Positions 24,541 through 32,949 of a DNA stretch of 64,000 nt are shown piece by piece (positions within the stretch are counted from its first letter, which is position 1; every line of letters begins with the position of its first letter). A program made the translations under genes and the position numbers. The notes under the pieces were generated by a model. The model worked only from the letters and a program-made list of their open reading frames with translations, was not told the DNA's origin and ran no database searches. The stretch comes from an uncultured Alphaproteobacteria bacterium (GTDB lineage Bacteria > Pseudomonadota > Alphaproteobacteria > Sphingomonadales > Sphingomonadaceae), in contig CAIZNH010000044.1 in the NCBI GenBank assembly GCA_903934325.1, forward strand, positions 124,001 through 188,000, written 5' to 3'.

Positions 24541-25956
24541 ATGAGCGCCGTCCAATCGCCCGATACCGCCTCCGCGCGCGCCCTGCCGCCGCCGTCCGAC
24601 GTGTCGGCGGGGGTGGGCATCGTGGGCCTGATCGGGCTGTTCGCGTGGATCGCCTTCTGCCGCAACTATCCCGCGATTGCCGAAGCGCTGGGACTGACCG
24701 GAGCCCTTTCCCCCGAGCGCGGCGTCCTGTCCGGACCCTATGCGTCGCTCGCCGCCATGCTGTTTGCCGCCCTGCCGATGGCGGCGTGGTCGGTGCTGGT
24801 CGACAAGGTCCATCGCCGCCCTTCAACCGGGCTCGACTGGAGCCATGCGCGCCCGATTGCCGAGGTGCTGCCGGTCTCGGTGGTGAAGCTGTCGGGCCTG
24901 TGGGAGACATGGGCCATCCTTGCGGCTGCCTATGGCCTTGCGCGCTGGTACTGGAACGGGCCCTATCTCTTCGCGATGGAGGTGCTGGCTTTTGCCATCG
25001 TGCCGATGGTCGCTCTGTCGATCCCATATGTCATCTGGCTTGATCGCCATCTGGTGAACCTGCGGGACGGCACCTGGCATTTCGGTGCCGCGGTGCTGGG
25101 GCTGGGCGTGATCGGCCGCGAGACCTGGGACAGCGCGCAGATCGCCAAGCACTGGCGCGCGTGGATCATCAAGGGCTTTTTCGGCGCCTTCATGATCTCG
25201 ATCCTGCCGCCCGGCTTTGCCCAGCTGGTCGAGGCCGATCCTACGCGGATGATCGCCAATCCGGTCGATTTCATCATGCTGCTGGTGACGCTGCTGTTCG
25301 TGATCGACGTGCAGATCGGCACGGTCGGCTATCTCTTCACGCTGCGCCCGCTCGATGCGCATATCCGTTCGGGCAATCCGCTGCTGGCGGGCTGGCTCGC
25401 CGCGCTGATGTGCTATCCGCCCTTCGTGTGGGGCATCATCGGGCAGAACAACCAGATTCTGGGCTACGAGGTGGCAACGCCGGGCTGGGGCTACTGGTTC
25501 GCCGGCCAGCCGGCGCTGCTGTGGGCATGGGGCGGGCTGCTGCTGCTGCTGACCGGGGTCTATGCCTGGGCGACGGTGGTGTTCGGCATCCGCTTTTCCA
25601 ACCTTACCTATCGCGGGGTGCTGACCCACGGGCCCTACCGCTTCACCCGCCATCCGGCCTATCTGTCGAAGAACCTGTTCTTGTGGGCTTCGGTGCTGCC
25701 CTTTCTGGTGAGCAACGGCTCGCTGGCAGACGCGGTGCGCAACTGTGTCTTCCTCGGCTTGGTCAATGCGATCTATTACTGGCGTGCGCGCACCGAGGAG
25801 GCGCACCTGCTCGCCGAGGATCCGAAATACCGCGAATATCACGCGTGGATGGAGCAGCACGGCCTTATCACCGCGCCGCTGGCACGCCTCAAGCGGACGC
25901 TGACCGGCGGCGGGGCAGTGCAGGGCGACAGCCCCCACGCCTACCCCGCCGAATAG
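24541..25956 (+). CDS. Isoprenylcysteine carboxyl methyltransferase-like membrane protein
   Basis: A protein of about 471 residues with many hydrophobic helices. The C-terminal third carries the phospholipid/isoprenylcysteine methyltransferase signature: YRGVLTHGPYRFTRHPAYLSKNLFLW (the G-P-Y-x-x-x-R-H-P-x-Y motif) and, near the end, EEAHLLAEDPKYREYHAWM. The long N-terminal region adds at least six membrane helices and is not recognised. It likely uses SAM to methylate a lipid or prenylated substrate in the membrane. An in-frame GTG at 24538 is a possible alternative start. Confidence 0.78.
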   Translation: MSAVQSPDTASARALPPPSDVSAGVGIVGLIGLFAWIAFCRNYPAIAEALGLTGALSPERGVLSGPYASLAAMLFAALPMAAWSVLVDKVHRRPSTGLDWSHARPIAEVLPVSVVKLSGLWETWAILAAAYGLARWYWNGPYLFAMEVLAFAIVPMVALSIPYVIWLDRHLVNLRDGTWHFGAAVLGLGVIGRETWDSAQIAKHWRAWIIKGFFGAFMISILPPGFAQLVEADPTRMIANPVDFIMLLVTLLFVIDVQIGTVGYLFTLRPLDAHIRSGNPLLAGWLAALMCYPPFVWGIIGQNNQILGYEVATPGWGYWFAGQPALLWAWGGLLLLLTGVYAWATVVFGIRFSNLTYRGVLTHGPYRFTRHPAYLSKNLFLWASVLPFLVSNGSLADAVRNCVFLGLVNAIYYWRARTEEAHLLAEDPKYREYHAWMEQHGLITAPLARLKRTLTGGGAVQGDSPHAYPAE

Positions 25957-25961
25957 CGCTC

Positions 25962-26050
25962 TTTTTCAGTGCGCTAAGATGCTGGCGCATCACGCACTGG
26001 ATATGCTCAAACGCCGCACGGGCTTAACCAATGTGCATTTGCACATTGGT
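25962..26050 (-). repeat. Structured 3'-UTR element, copy B (two stem-loops)
   Basis: The second copy of the element at 9186-9273, here on the minus strand, starting 1 nt after the stop of the monooxygenase gene (stop at 26052-26054). Stem-loop 1 is accaatgtgca/tgcacattggt (26027-26037 with 26040-26050). The linker is conserved (cgccgcacgggctt on the + strand). Stem-loop 2 has outer arms cagtgcg/cgcactg (25967-25973 with 25993-25999) and inner gatgc/gcatc arms, then a run of five As in the transcript sense. Stem differences from copy A are compensatory. It fills nearly the whole intergenic gap and may also end the convergent gene. Confidence 0.8.
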
Positions 26051-26051
26051 A

Positions 26052-26354
26052 TTACATCACCGGCGCGCCATCATCGGCGTGATACTTGAGCGCCTCGATC
26101 ACCTGAAAGTCCATGCCCGCCAGCGCCGCCTGGAACGCGGCCATATGCGGCGTGGCGAAATGCGCGAGCAGCGCGGCCTCGTCCTGCCACTTCTCTACGA
26201 TGTGGATGGTGCCGGGCTCCAGCAGATCCTCGGTAAAGGCATAGGCGATGCAGCCGCCCTCGGCGTTGGAGGCGGCCACCATATCGGCAATCGCGGCGCG
26301 CGCGGCCTCGCTTACGCCCCCACCCAGTTTGGCCTTGGCCAGTACGATCAGCAT
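26052..26354 (-). CDS. Antibiotic biosynthesis monooxygenase (ABM)-domain protein, YgiN-like
   Basis: A 100-residue ferredoxin-like-fold protein of the ABM family. It begins MLIVLAKAKLGGGVSEAARAAI and has ASNAEGGCIAYAFTEDLLEPGTIHIVEKWQDEAALLAHFATPHM, the typical E-x-W central strand and H-x-x-T-P-H turn of putative quinol monooxygenases. These cofactor-free enzymes oxidise quinols or aromatic substrates. It is the last gene of a run with rsmE, gshA and the CHAT gene (33 bp gap) and is followed by structured element B. Confidence 0.85.
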   Translation of the reverse strand: MLIVLAKAKLGGGVSEAARAAIADMVAASNAEGGCIAYAFTEDLLEPGTIHIVEKWQDEAALLAHFATPHMAAFQAALAGMDFQVIEALKYHADDGAPVM

Positions 26355-26387
26355 GTCTCTCCCTCCTGCTATTGTTTGTCCGGGGTC

Positions 26388-27710
26388 TCAGCGCGGGGTG
26401 CCAAACAAGGTGAAGGCCGCCCACAGCGCCGGGTCGGGGTATTTCTTGCGCGTATCGAGCATCGCGAGACGCAGGGCTTCTGCCGGCACATTGGCCATGG
26501 CCTGCAGCTGGAAACGGTCCATCAGGTAGAGGGTCGCCTCGTCGCTGACGCTCCACAGGCTCATCACCACACGTGGAACGCCCGCCTTCTGGAAGGAACG
26601 CGCAAGGCCGATAACGCCGCCGTCATGATTGAAGCCAAGTCCGCTCTGGCAGGCGCTCAGCACCACCAGATTGGCGCGCAGGCTCATCTGCTGCACTTCG
26701 CCCGCGGTAAGGAAGGCCTGATCGGGGCTCGGACCCGAAAGCATCAGGAACCCGCCCGTCAGCGGCGCGCGCGGATCGGAGACGCCGTGGGCTGCAAAAT
26801 AGAGCATTCGTGCCGATCGCATCCGGGCCAGCACCGCGGTCTTGGTCGCAGCCTCGCCGATCAGGGCTTCGGCAGCGACACGGTCGGCCAGCATCCGGGC
26901 TTCGCTCGCCGCGCCCGGCAGCAGCGGCACCTTCCAGTCGGGGCTGGCGGGCACCAGCGGATCGCCCACCACCAGCGGATCGACATATTCGTCAAGGCCC
27001 GTCCACGGCCGGATCATCTGATCGAGATCGAACAGGCCCGCCGATACGGTGATGCTCATCCGGTCGATCAACAGCTCGCGTCCGGTGAGCGGGAAGGCAG
27101 CGAAGGGATTGGTCGCGATCACGCCGTTCGCCACGATCACCAGATGGCGCACGCCGAGCAGCGCCTTGCGGATATCGGGCGGCAGCAGGATTTGGTCGAT
27201 GGGTGTGTTGCGATTGGCCTTGCTGGCCGTCACCACCGGTTCCGCAGGCGACGCATCCGTGCCGGTCCACAAGGGCGCACGGCTGCGATCGAGCCCGTCG
27301 ACAGCGAGGTCCTGGCGGTAGAAGCTCGCCGCAATCCGCAATTCGGCGGGCGTGATGTCGGTCTCGTGATAGGCGATGATGCCGCCGGTCCCGATCAGAT
27401 AGATCGCCAGCTGGTCACCACGGTGCGAATAGAACAGCACCGCCGTGCCTTGGGGATAGCCGGGACTGTCATCGTCGCGCTGGGTGGCGAGATAGCGCGC
27501 CACATCGGCTACCGTGGCTTGCTTCATCTTGGGCGCGCTGAGGCCGCGCTTGGAATAGAGATCATCGAGATCGCGCACGTGGCTCGCCGCATCCTCGGCA
27601 AAGTGCGCCGCCAGCGCGTCAGCAGCAGAAACAGGCGGGGCGGGCTGGGCGGAGGTCTGAGCCGTTCCGCCCAAGAGCAGCGCGATTATCACCAGCAGTC
27701 GGATGATCAT
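26388..27710 (-). CDS. Exported CHAT-domain (caspase-like) protease
   Basis: A 440-residue protein with an N-terminal signal peptide (MIIRLLVIIALLLGGTAQTS, then AQPAPP) and a C-terminal CHAT domain. The predicted catalytic dyad is His308 in YFAAHGVSD and Cys354 in VVLSACQSGLG, both in the canonical motifs. The following GLARSFQKAGVPRVVMSLWSVSDEAT is also diagnostic. The N-terminal 200 residues contain no recognisable TPRs. Most CHAT proteases act in the cytoplasm, often in defence systems; this one is predicted to be exported. ATG at 27710 is chosen for its GGGAGAG site. It lies 14 bp after gshA. Confidence 0.85.
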   Translation of the reverse strand: MIIRLLVIIALLLGGTAQTSAQPAPPVSAADALAAHFAEDAASHVRDLDDLYSKRGLSAPKMKQATVADVARYLATQRDDDSPGYPQGTAVLFYSHRGDQLAIYLIGTGGIIAYHETDITPAELRIAASFYRQDLAVDGLDRSRAPLWTGTDASPAEPVVTASKANRNTPIDQILLPPDIRKALLGVRHLVIVANGVIATNPFAAFPLTGRELLIDRMSITVSAGLFDLDQMIRPWTGLDEYVDPLVVGDPLVPASPDWKVPLLPGAASEARMLADRVAAEALIGEAATKTAVLARMRSARMLYFAAHGVSDPRAPLTGGFLMLSGPSPDQAFLTAGEVQQMSLRANLVVLSACQSGLGFNHDGGVIGLARSFQKAGVPRVVMSLWSVSDEATLYLMDRFQLQAMANVPAEALRLAMLDTRKKYPDPALWAAFTLFGTPR

Positions 27711-27724
27711 CGCCGCTCTCCCGT

Positions 27725-29095
27725 TCAGAAGGATTGTTCGTAGACCCTGCTGATATCGCCGTTCCACTCGCCAAAATAGGCATCGAGCAGGCGCTGGGCG
27801 GGCACCTTGCCGCTCGCCACGATCTCGTCGAGCGTGTCGAGATAGCCGGTCTCGTTGTCTCCGGCTGCATTGAGCCGCGCACGCGACGCCAGTCCGCCAT
27901 GGGCGATCTTCAGCGCCTCGCGGCCGATATCGCGCAGGGTGTGGCCGCCGGGGATGGGGGAATCGAGCGCGAGTTTCGGCGCGGCGGTGCGCAGCGCTTC
28001 GCGCTCTTCCATCGTCCAGTGCTTGACCAGATCCCACGCCGCATCGAGCGCGGTCTGATCATAGAGCAGGCCGACCCAGAAGGCGGGCAGGGCGCAGATC
28101 CGGCTCCACGGGCCGCCGTCAGCGCCGCGCATTTCGAGAAAGCTCTTGAGGCGCACTTCGGGGAAGGCGGTAGACAGGTGATCCCACCAGTCGCTCTGGG
28201 TCGGGCGCTCGCCGGGCAGCACCGACAGCTTGCCATCGAGAAAATCGCGGAAAGACAGCCCCGCCGCGTCGATATATTTCCCGTCGCGGAAGACGAAATA
28301 CATCGGCACGTCGAGCATGTATTGCGCCCAGCGTTCGTAACCAAAGCCGTCTTCGAACACGAAGGGCAGCATGCCGGTGCGCGCGGGGTCCGTGTCGGAC
28401 CAGATGTGCGAGCGATAGGACAGGAAGCCGTTGGGCTTGCCTTCGGTGAAGGGCGAATTGGCGAACAGCGCGGTCGCCAAGGGTTGCAGGGCAAGGCCGA
28501 CGCGGAACTTTTTCACCATGTCGGCTTCGGACTGGTAATCGAGATTGACCTGGATGGTGCAGGTGCGCAGCATCATGTCGAGGCCCATGGAGCCCACGCG
28601 CGGCATGTGCCGCAGCATAATGTCGTAGCGGCCCTTGGGCATGATCGGCAGCTCTGCGCGGGTCTTGTCGGGCCACATGCCGAGGCCGAGATAGCCGACC
28701 CCGCAACGCTCGCCGACTTCCTTCACCTGCGCGAGGTGCCGTCCGGTCTCGGCGCAGGTCTGGTGCAGGTTTTCGAGCGGCGCGCCCGAAAGCTCAAGCT
28801 GGCCCGCCGGTTCAAGGCTGACAGCGCCGTCCGCGCCCTTCAGCGCGATGACTTTGCCGCCTTCCTCGACCGGGCTCCAGCCGAATTGCTCAAGGCCCTT
28901 CAGCAGATCGCGGATGCCGCAAGGCTCGTCATAGGAAGGGGCGCGCTTGTCCGAATGCTTGTAGACGAGCTTTTCGTGCTCGGTGCCGATGCGCCAGTCG
29001 GCCGGCGGCTTCTCGCCACCGATCATCGGCAGGATCAGCTGGTCGATGCTTTCGATCACCGGATCGTCGGCACTGGATGCTTCACGTGTGCTCAT
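27725..29095 (-). CDS. gshA: Glutamate-cysteine ligase (class II, plant type)
   Basis: GshA makes gamma-glutamylcysteine, the first step of glutathione synthesis. The 456-residue enzyme is of the alphaproteobacterial/plant class. It shows DWRIGTEHEKLVYKHSD, SLEPAGQLELSGAPL, GMWPDKTRAELPIMPKGRY, RTCTIQVNLDY and SFLEMRGADGGPW. It is full length. It lies between rsmE (88 bp) and the CHAT gene (14 bp), so it is probably in an operon with them; rsmE-gshA adjacency is common in alphaproteobacteria. Confidence 0.96.
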   Translation of the reverse strand: MSTREASSADDPVIESIDQLILPMIGGEKPPADWRIGTEHEKLVYKHSDKRAPSYDEPCGIRDLLKGLEQFGWSPVEEGGKVIALKGADGAVSLEPAGQLELSGAPLENLHQTCAETGRHLAQVKEVGERCGVGYLGLGMWPDKTRAELPIMPKGRYDIMLRHMPRVGSMGLDMMLRTCTIQVNLDYQSEADMVKKFRVGLALQPLATALFANSPFTEGKPNGFLSYRSHIWSDTDPARTGMLPFVFEDGFGYERWAQYMLDVPMYFVFRDGKYIDAAGLSFRDFLDGKLSVLPGERPTQSDWWDHLSTAFPEVRLKSFLEMRGADGGPWSRICALPAFWVGLLYDQTALDAAWDLVKHWTMEEREALRTAAPKLALDSPIPGGHTLRDIGREALKIAHGGLASRARLNAAGDNETGYLDTLDEIVASGKVPAQRLLDAYFGEWNGDISRVYEQSF

Positions 29096-29183
29096 CGCAA
29101 AGGGGGCCCTCTCTGGCCGGTTGCTTTAGAAAACCCACTTGCCGGTGGGAAGGGCAAAACGCCTTTGCCGCGACGAAGCCGGA

Positions 29184-29930
29184 CTACCAGTCGCCCGCGA
29201 GGGCCATCCACAGGCCCAGCGCAGCGATGGCGGCGGTCTCGCCCCGCAGGATGCGCGGGCCGAGGGAGATAGGGCGGGCGGCGGGGTGAGCGCGGATTGC
29301 GGCCCGCTCGGCCTCGTCAAAGCCGCCTTCGGGGCCGGTGAGGATTGCAGCCGGCGCACCCTTGTGGGCGGCAAAGGCGGCGGCGGCGGGTTCGCCCCCC
29401 TCTTCATCGGCAAAGAACAGCACGCGGCCCTCGGGCCAGCCCGCCAGCAGCGCATCGAGCTTCACCGGCTCGCAAAGCTCGGGCAGGGCGGTGCGGGCGC
29501 ATTGCTCGGCGGCCTCGATGGTGAGGGTGCGGGCGCGATCAAGGTTGAGCTTGTCGGCGACACAGCGGCGGGTGATGACCGGCTGGATGCGGCCCGCACC
29601 CAGTTCGGTCGCCTTCTCCAGCACCAGATCGAAGCGGTCCTTCTTGAGCAAGCCTGCGCAGAGCCACAGATCGGGCACAGCCTCGCGCGGGCGGAGCATG
29701 TCCGCCACCTCCAGCACCACGTCACGCTTGCCCGCATCGGTGACCCGCGCTGCCCATTCGCCGGTCGCATCGTCGCACAGGATCACCACATCGCCCTCGC
29801 GCACCCGCATCACCTTGCCGAGATAATGCGCCTGCGGGCCGTCGAGCGCGACAATCCTGCCCGGCCCGAGCTGATCGGGCACAAACAGGCGCGGGGCGCT
29901 CTTGGGGGGCCATGCAGGGGTCGCGGGCAT
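29184..29930 (-). CDS. rsmE: 16S rRNA (uracil1498-N3)-methyltransferase
   Basis: RsmE methylates U1498 of 16S rRNA. The 248-residue protein has an N-terminal PUA-like segment (PRLFVPDQLGPGRIVALDGPQAHYLGKVMRV) and a C-terminal SPOUT domain with KKDRFDLVLEKATELGAGRIQPV, the SAM-binding knot ILTGPEGGFDEAERAAI and SLGPRILRGETAAIAAL. It is complete. The start is divergent from the small membrane-protein gene at 29970, with only 39 bp between them. Confidence 0.95.
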   Translation of the reverse strand: MPATPAWPPKSAPRLFVPDQLGPGRIVALDGPQAHYLGKVMRVREGDVVILCDDATGEWAARVTDAGKRDVVLEVADMLRPREAVPDLWLCAGLLKKDRFDLVLEKATELGAGRIQPVITRRCVADKLNLDRARTLTIEAAEQCARTALPELCEPVKLDALLAGWPEGRVLFFADEEGGEPAAAAFAAHKGAPAAILTGPEGGFDEAERAAIRAHPAARPISLGPRILRGETAAIAALGLWMALAGDW

Positions 29931-29969
29931 GGCTTTGCACTAGGCGCAAGGGACGCTAGGGAGCAAGCC

Positions 29970-30353
29970 ATGTCCGCGCGCACGTCTCAATTCCTTATCG
30001 CCGCCGTCTTTCTGGTGCTGGGTGGCTGGTCGCTGTTTGCGCCGGCCAGCGTGATCGATCTGGCCATCACCGAGGCCTATCAGGACAGCAGCTACCTCAC
30101 CCGCTTCACCATGGCCTGCTTCGGCGCGCAGGCGGTGTTGTTCGGGTTGATGACGCTGGTTACCCGCTGGACCGCGCGCGGCTTTGCGGTCTTCGCGGTG
30201 CTGCTGCTGCCGTTCTTCGGGTTCAATTACTGGTTCCATTACGAGGTGCCGGTGCTGACCAGCATCGGGATGCTCGACTTTGCCGGCAACATCACCATGC
30301 TGGCCTGCGCGATCATCGGCTGGCGCGCGGCAAGGCGCGAGGAACAGGCGTGA
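29970..30353 (+). CDS. Small four-helix membrane protein
   Basis: A 127-residue protein with four predicted membrane helices (FLIAAVFLVLGGWSLF; FTMACFGAQAVLFGLMTLV; GFAVFAVLLLPFFGFNYWF; IGMLDFAGNITMLACAIIGW). It has a short arginine-rich C terminus. No family is recognised. The GTG start of ubiA overlaps its stop (GTGA), so the two are translationally coupled; a role near ubiquinone synthesis is only positional inference. Confidence 0.8.
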   Translation: MSARTSQFLIAAVFLVLGGWSLFAPASVIDLAITEAYQDSSYLTRFTMACFGAQAVLFGLMTLVTRWTARGFAVFAVLLLPFFGFNYWFHYEVPVLTSIGMLDFAGNITMLACAIIGWRAARREEQA

Positions 30354-31252
30354 GCGAGGGGATCGTCCCTGACAGCGAGCACCGCGGTATCGTCGCCCGC
30401 CTGCCGCAGCTTCCGCGTGACCTTGCGCTGCTGGCGCGGTTCGATCGCCCGATCGGCTGGTGGCTGCTGTTCTGGCCCTGTGTGTTCGGCGTGTGGCTGA
30501 GCGGTGCGGGGTGGCAGCCGCTGCTGCTCGGCTGGCTGCTGGCGGGCTCCATCGCCATGCGCGGGGCGGGCTGCGTCTATAATGACATCATCGACGCCGA
30601 TCTCGACGCGCAGGTCGCCCGCACGGCGCTGCGTCCGGTGGCGAGCGGGCGGGTGTCGAAAAAGACGGCGTGGGTCTGGCTCGTCGGCCTGTGCCTCGTC
30701 GGCCTCGCCGTGCTGCTGCAACTGCGCTGGGAGGCGCAGGTGGTCGCGCTCGGCAGCCTTGCGCTGGTCGCCGCCTATCCCTTCATGAAGCGCATCACAT
30801 GGTGGCCGCAGGCGTGGCTGGGGATGGTGTTCAACTGGGGCCTGCTGGTCGGCTGGACGCAGCTGCGGCTCGACAACTGGGATGCGCTCGCGGCGATCTA
30901 TGCCGGGTCTATCGCCTGGGTGATCGGCTATGACACGATCTATGCCCTGCAGGACCGCGAGGATGACGCGATGGTCGGCATCCGCTCCTCGGCGCTGGCG
31001 ATGGGCGCGCGGGTGCAGGCGGGGATCGCGGGCTTCTATGCTGCGGCTGTGGCGCTGTGGGGTCTCGGCTTCTGGCTCTACCGCGCAGACCCCTTGGCGC
31101 TCCTCGCGCTGCTGCCGGTGGCAGGGCATCTGGCGTGGCAGGTGATGAGCCTCGACGCCGATGATCCGGCCAATCCGCTTGAACGCTTCCGCTCGAACCG
31201 CTGGGCGGGCGCGCTGATGGCGGCGGCGTGCTACGTCGTGGGCAATGCCTGA
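30350..31252 (+). CDS. ubiA: 4-hydroxybenzoate polyprenyltransferase
   Basis: UbiA attaches the polyprenyl tail to 4-hydroxybenzoate in ubiquinone synthesis. The 300-residue polytopic protein has a GTG start. It shows LARFDRPIGWWLLFWPC, the first Asp-rich motif GCVYNDIIDADLDAQVARTALRP (N-D-x-x-D-x-x-x-D), and the second, GYDTIYALQDREDDAMVGIRSSA. It is full length. It overlaps the preceding membrane-protein gene by four bases. Confidence 0.95.
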   Translation: MSEGIVPDSEHRGIVARLPQLPRDLALLARFDRPIGWWLLFWPCVFGVWLSGAGWQPLLLGWLLAGSIAMRGAGCVYNDIIDADLDAQVARTALRPVASGRVSKKTAWVWLVGLCLVGLAVLLQLRWEAQVVALGSLALVAAYPFMKRITWWPQAWLGMVFNWGLLVGWTQLRLDNWDALAAIYAGSIAWVIGYDTIYALQDREDDAMVGIRSSALAMGARVQAGIAGFYAAAVALWGLGFWLYRADPLALLALLPVAGHLAWQVMSLDADDPANPLERFRSNRWAGALMAAACYVVGNA

Positions 31253-31267
31253 TCCGGGGGCTTCGAG

Positions 31268-31897
31268 ATGTGCAACCTCACCCGCATCACCCTGCCTGCC
31301 AGCGAAGTGGCGGCGTGGTTTGCGGCGGTGGAAGCAACACAAGGCGCGAATTTCGGCGCGGAGACCTATCCCGGCACCCCCGGCCTTGTGGTGGCAGAGG
31401 GGCAGCTGCGGGTAATGACATGGGGCTTCCCGCTGGTGCTCAAGGGCAAGCAGGGCCAGACCTTGAAGCCCAAGCCGGTCAACAACGCACGGACCGACAA
31501 GCTGGAGACCTTCTTCTGGCGCCAGTCCTTCGAGGAGCGGCGCTGCCTGATCCCGCTCACCGGCTGGGCCGAGGCGCAGGGGGAGCGTGGCCGGATGACC
31601 CGCACATGGCTCTCGCTGCCGGAGGCACCGGTCTTCGCGGCGGCGGGGGTGTGGCGGCAGTCGGACGAATGGGGCGCGTGCTATTCGATGGTGATGACCG
31701 ATAGCGAAGGCACGGATGCAGCGCCGGTGCATGAGCGGATGCCGGTGCTGCTCGCGCCGGAGGATCAGGCGCGCTGGTGCGAGGGCACGCCGCACGAGGC
31801 GATGGCCCTGTGCCGTCCGTGGCAAGGTCCGCTGGTGATTGAGCGCACGCCTGAGCCGTGGGCGCGGGGCGCAGCTCATCAGCCGCAATTGTTCTAG
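31268..31897 (+). CDS. SOS response-associated peptidase (SRAP/YedK family)
   Basis: SRAP proteins (YedK, HMCES) crosslink covalently to abasic sites in single-stranded DNA through the N-terminal Cys2. The 209-residue protein begins MCNLTRI. It contains the conserved NNARTDKLETFFWRQ, CLIPLTGWAEAQ (with the active-site Glu) and VHERMPVLL (catalytic His in the H-x-R-M-P motif), then a variable C terminus. All key residues are present. It converges with the VOC gene, and the two stop codons share CTAG. Confidence 0.92.
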   Translation: MCNLTRITLPASEVAAWFAAVEATQGANFGAETYPGTPGLVVAEGQLRVMTWGFPLVLKGKQGQTLKPKPVNNARTDKLETFFWRQSFEERRCLIPLTGWAEAQGERGRMTRTWLSLPEAPVFAAAGVWRQSDEWGACYSMVMTDSEGTDAAPVHERMPVLLAPEDQARWCEGTPHEAMALCRPWQGPLVIERTPEPWARGAAHQPQLF

Positions 31898-32268
31898 GCG
31901 TAGCTCACCATCTCGAATTCGATCCCGTCCCAGTCGAAGAAGTAGAACCGCCGGCCCGGCTCGTAATCGCCGTGGCTGAAGGGTTCGAGCCCGGCGGCGA
32001 TCACCATCGCCTCTGCGGCGTCCAAATCGTCCACCAGCAGCCCGACATGGTTGAGCGGCGCGCCCTTGCCGAAGCGGGGGACGGGGCCTTCGCCGCGCGT
32101 GTAGACCGCGATGTAATCCTGCGTCCCGCCGACATGGATGGTCCAGCCGCCCAGTTGCGAGGGGCCGCGCCAGCGGATGTGCCAGCCGCATAATTGCGCG
32201 AGCAGGGCGGCGGAGCGTTCGGGATCGCTGACGGTAATGTTGACGTGTTCAAGGTGACCGGTGGGCAT
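31894..32268 (-). CDS. VOC family (glyoxalase/bleomycin-resistance fold) protein
   Basis: A 124-residue vicinal-oxygen-chelate protein. The first half is HLEHVNITVSDPERSAALLAQL with a His ligand, and the second is LNHVGLLVDDLDAAEAMVIAAG, then RRFYFFDWDGIEFEMVSYA with the terminal Glu ligand. This pattern is compatible with metal binding. The substrate is unknown. The gene is divergent from soxR, and a SoxR-type operator lies in the intervening 108 bp, so it may belong to the SoxR regulon. Confidence 0.87.
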   Translation of the reverse strand: MPTGHLEHVNITVSDPERSAALLAQLCGWHIRWRGPSQLGGWTIHVGGTQDYIAVYTRGEGPVPRFGKGAPLNHVGLLVDDLDAAEAMVIAAGLEPFSHGDYEPGRRFYFFDWDGIEFEMVSYA

Positions 32269-32335
32269 GCGGTTCTCCGTGGGTTTTTTCGTTGCAGGGG
32301 CGGGTGCGAATCAATCGGCTTGCCCCTTGTGCAAT

Positions 32336-32351
32336 CTCAACCTAACTTGAG
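32336..32351. promoter_or_regulatory. SoxR operator
   Basis: ctcaacctaacttgag matches the known SoxR box CTCAAGTTAACTTGAG at 14 of 16 positions, with both CTCAA/TTGAG half-sites intact. It lies between the divergent VOC gene (start 32268) and soxR (start 32377), so it could serve autoregulation, control of the VOC gene, or both. Confidence 0.75.
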
Positions 32352-32376
32352 GTCAAGCTATTTCGGAGCGCCGCCG

Positions 32377-32826
32377 ATGACCCGCCTCAAACCCACCGAT
32401 CTCATTCCCATCGGGGAGATTGCGCGCCGCACCGGCCTCAGCGTCTCGGCGATCCGTTTCTACGAGGACGAGGGGCTGATCGAGCCGGTGCGCACCAATG
32501 GCAACCAGCGGCGCTTCCTGCGCTCGGACATCCGCCGCCTGAGCTTCATCCTGATTGCCCAGCGCCTCGGCCTTGCGCTGGGCGAGATCCGGGCACAGCT
32601 GGCGACTTTGCCGCAGGGCCGCACGCCGAACGCGCGCGACTGGGAGGCGATCAGCCGCGCGATCCGCGCCACGCTCGATGCGCGCATTGCCGAGCTGACC
32701 CGCACCCGCGAGCGGCTCGACGGCTGCATCGGCTGCGGGTGCCTCAGCCTTGAACATTGCGCGATCTGGAACCCCGAGGACCGGCTCGGCCAAGACGGCC
32801 CCGGCCCGCGCAAGCTGATGGCGTGA
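32377..32826 (+). CDS. soxR: Redox-sensitive transcriptional activator SoxR
   Basis: SoxR is a MerR-family [2Fe-2S] regulator that senses redox-cycling compounds. The 149-residue protein has the DNA-binding segment IGEIARRTGLSVSAIRFYEDEGLI, a dimerisation helix, and the diagnostic cluster motif CIGCGCLSLEHC (Cys117, Cys120, Cys122, Cys128), then NPEDRLG. The ATG at 32377 follows ggag. There is no soxS in the window; in non-enteric bacteria SoxR controls target genes directly, and the divergent VOC gene is a candidate. Confidence 0.96.
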   Translation: MTRLKPTDLIPIGEIARRTGLSVSAIRFYEDEGLIEPVRTNGNQRRFLRSDIRRLSFILIAQRLGLALGEIRAQLATLPQGRTPNARDWEAISRAIRATLDARIAELTRTRERLDGCIGCGCLSLEHCAIWNPEDRLGQDGPGPRKLMA

Positions 32827-32949
32827 GTGCGGCAGGCTGGCGGCTTGCAATTGCCGTCCATTGCCTGTTCAAGAACCGCCATGCATGAGCCTGCCGCACC
32901 ATCGCTGCCTGAAGGGCGGCCGGCCGACGAAACGAGAGAGAACCCCGCT

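Noticed and set aside
29075..29090. cttcacgtgtgc near the gshA start as a second parS.
   Set aside because: Only the cacgtg core and one arm match; the palindrome is incomplete.
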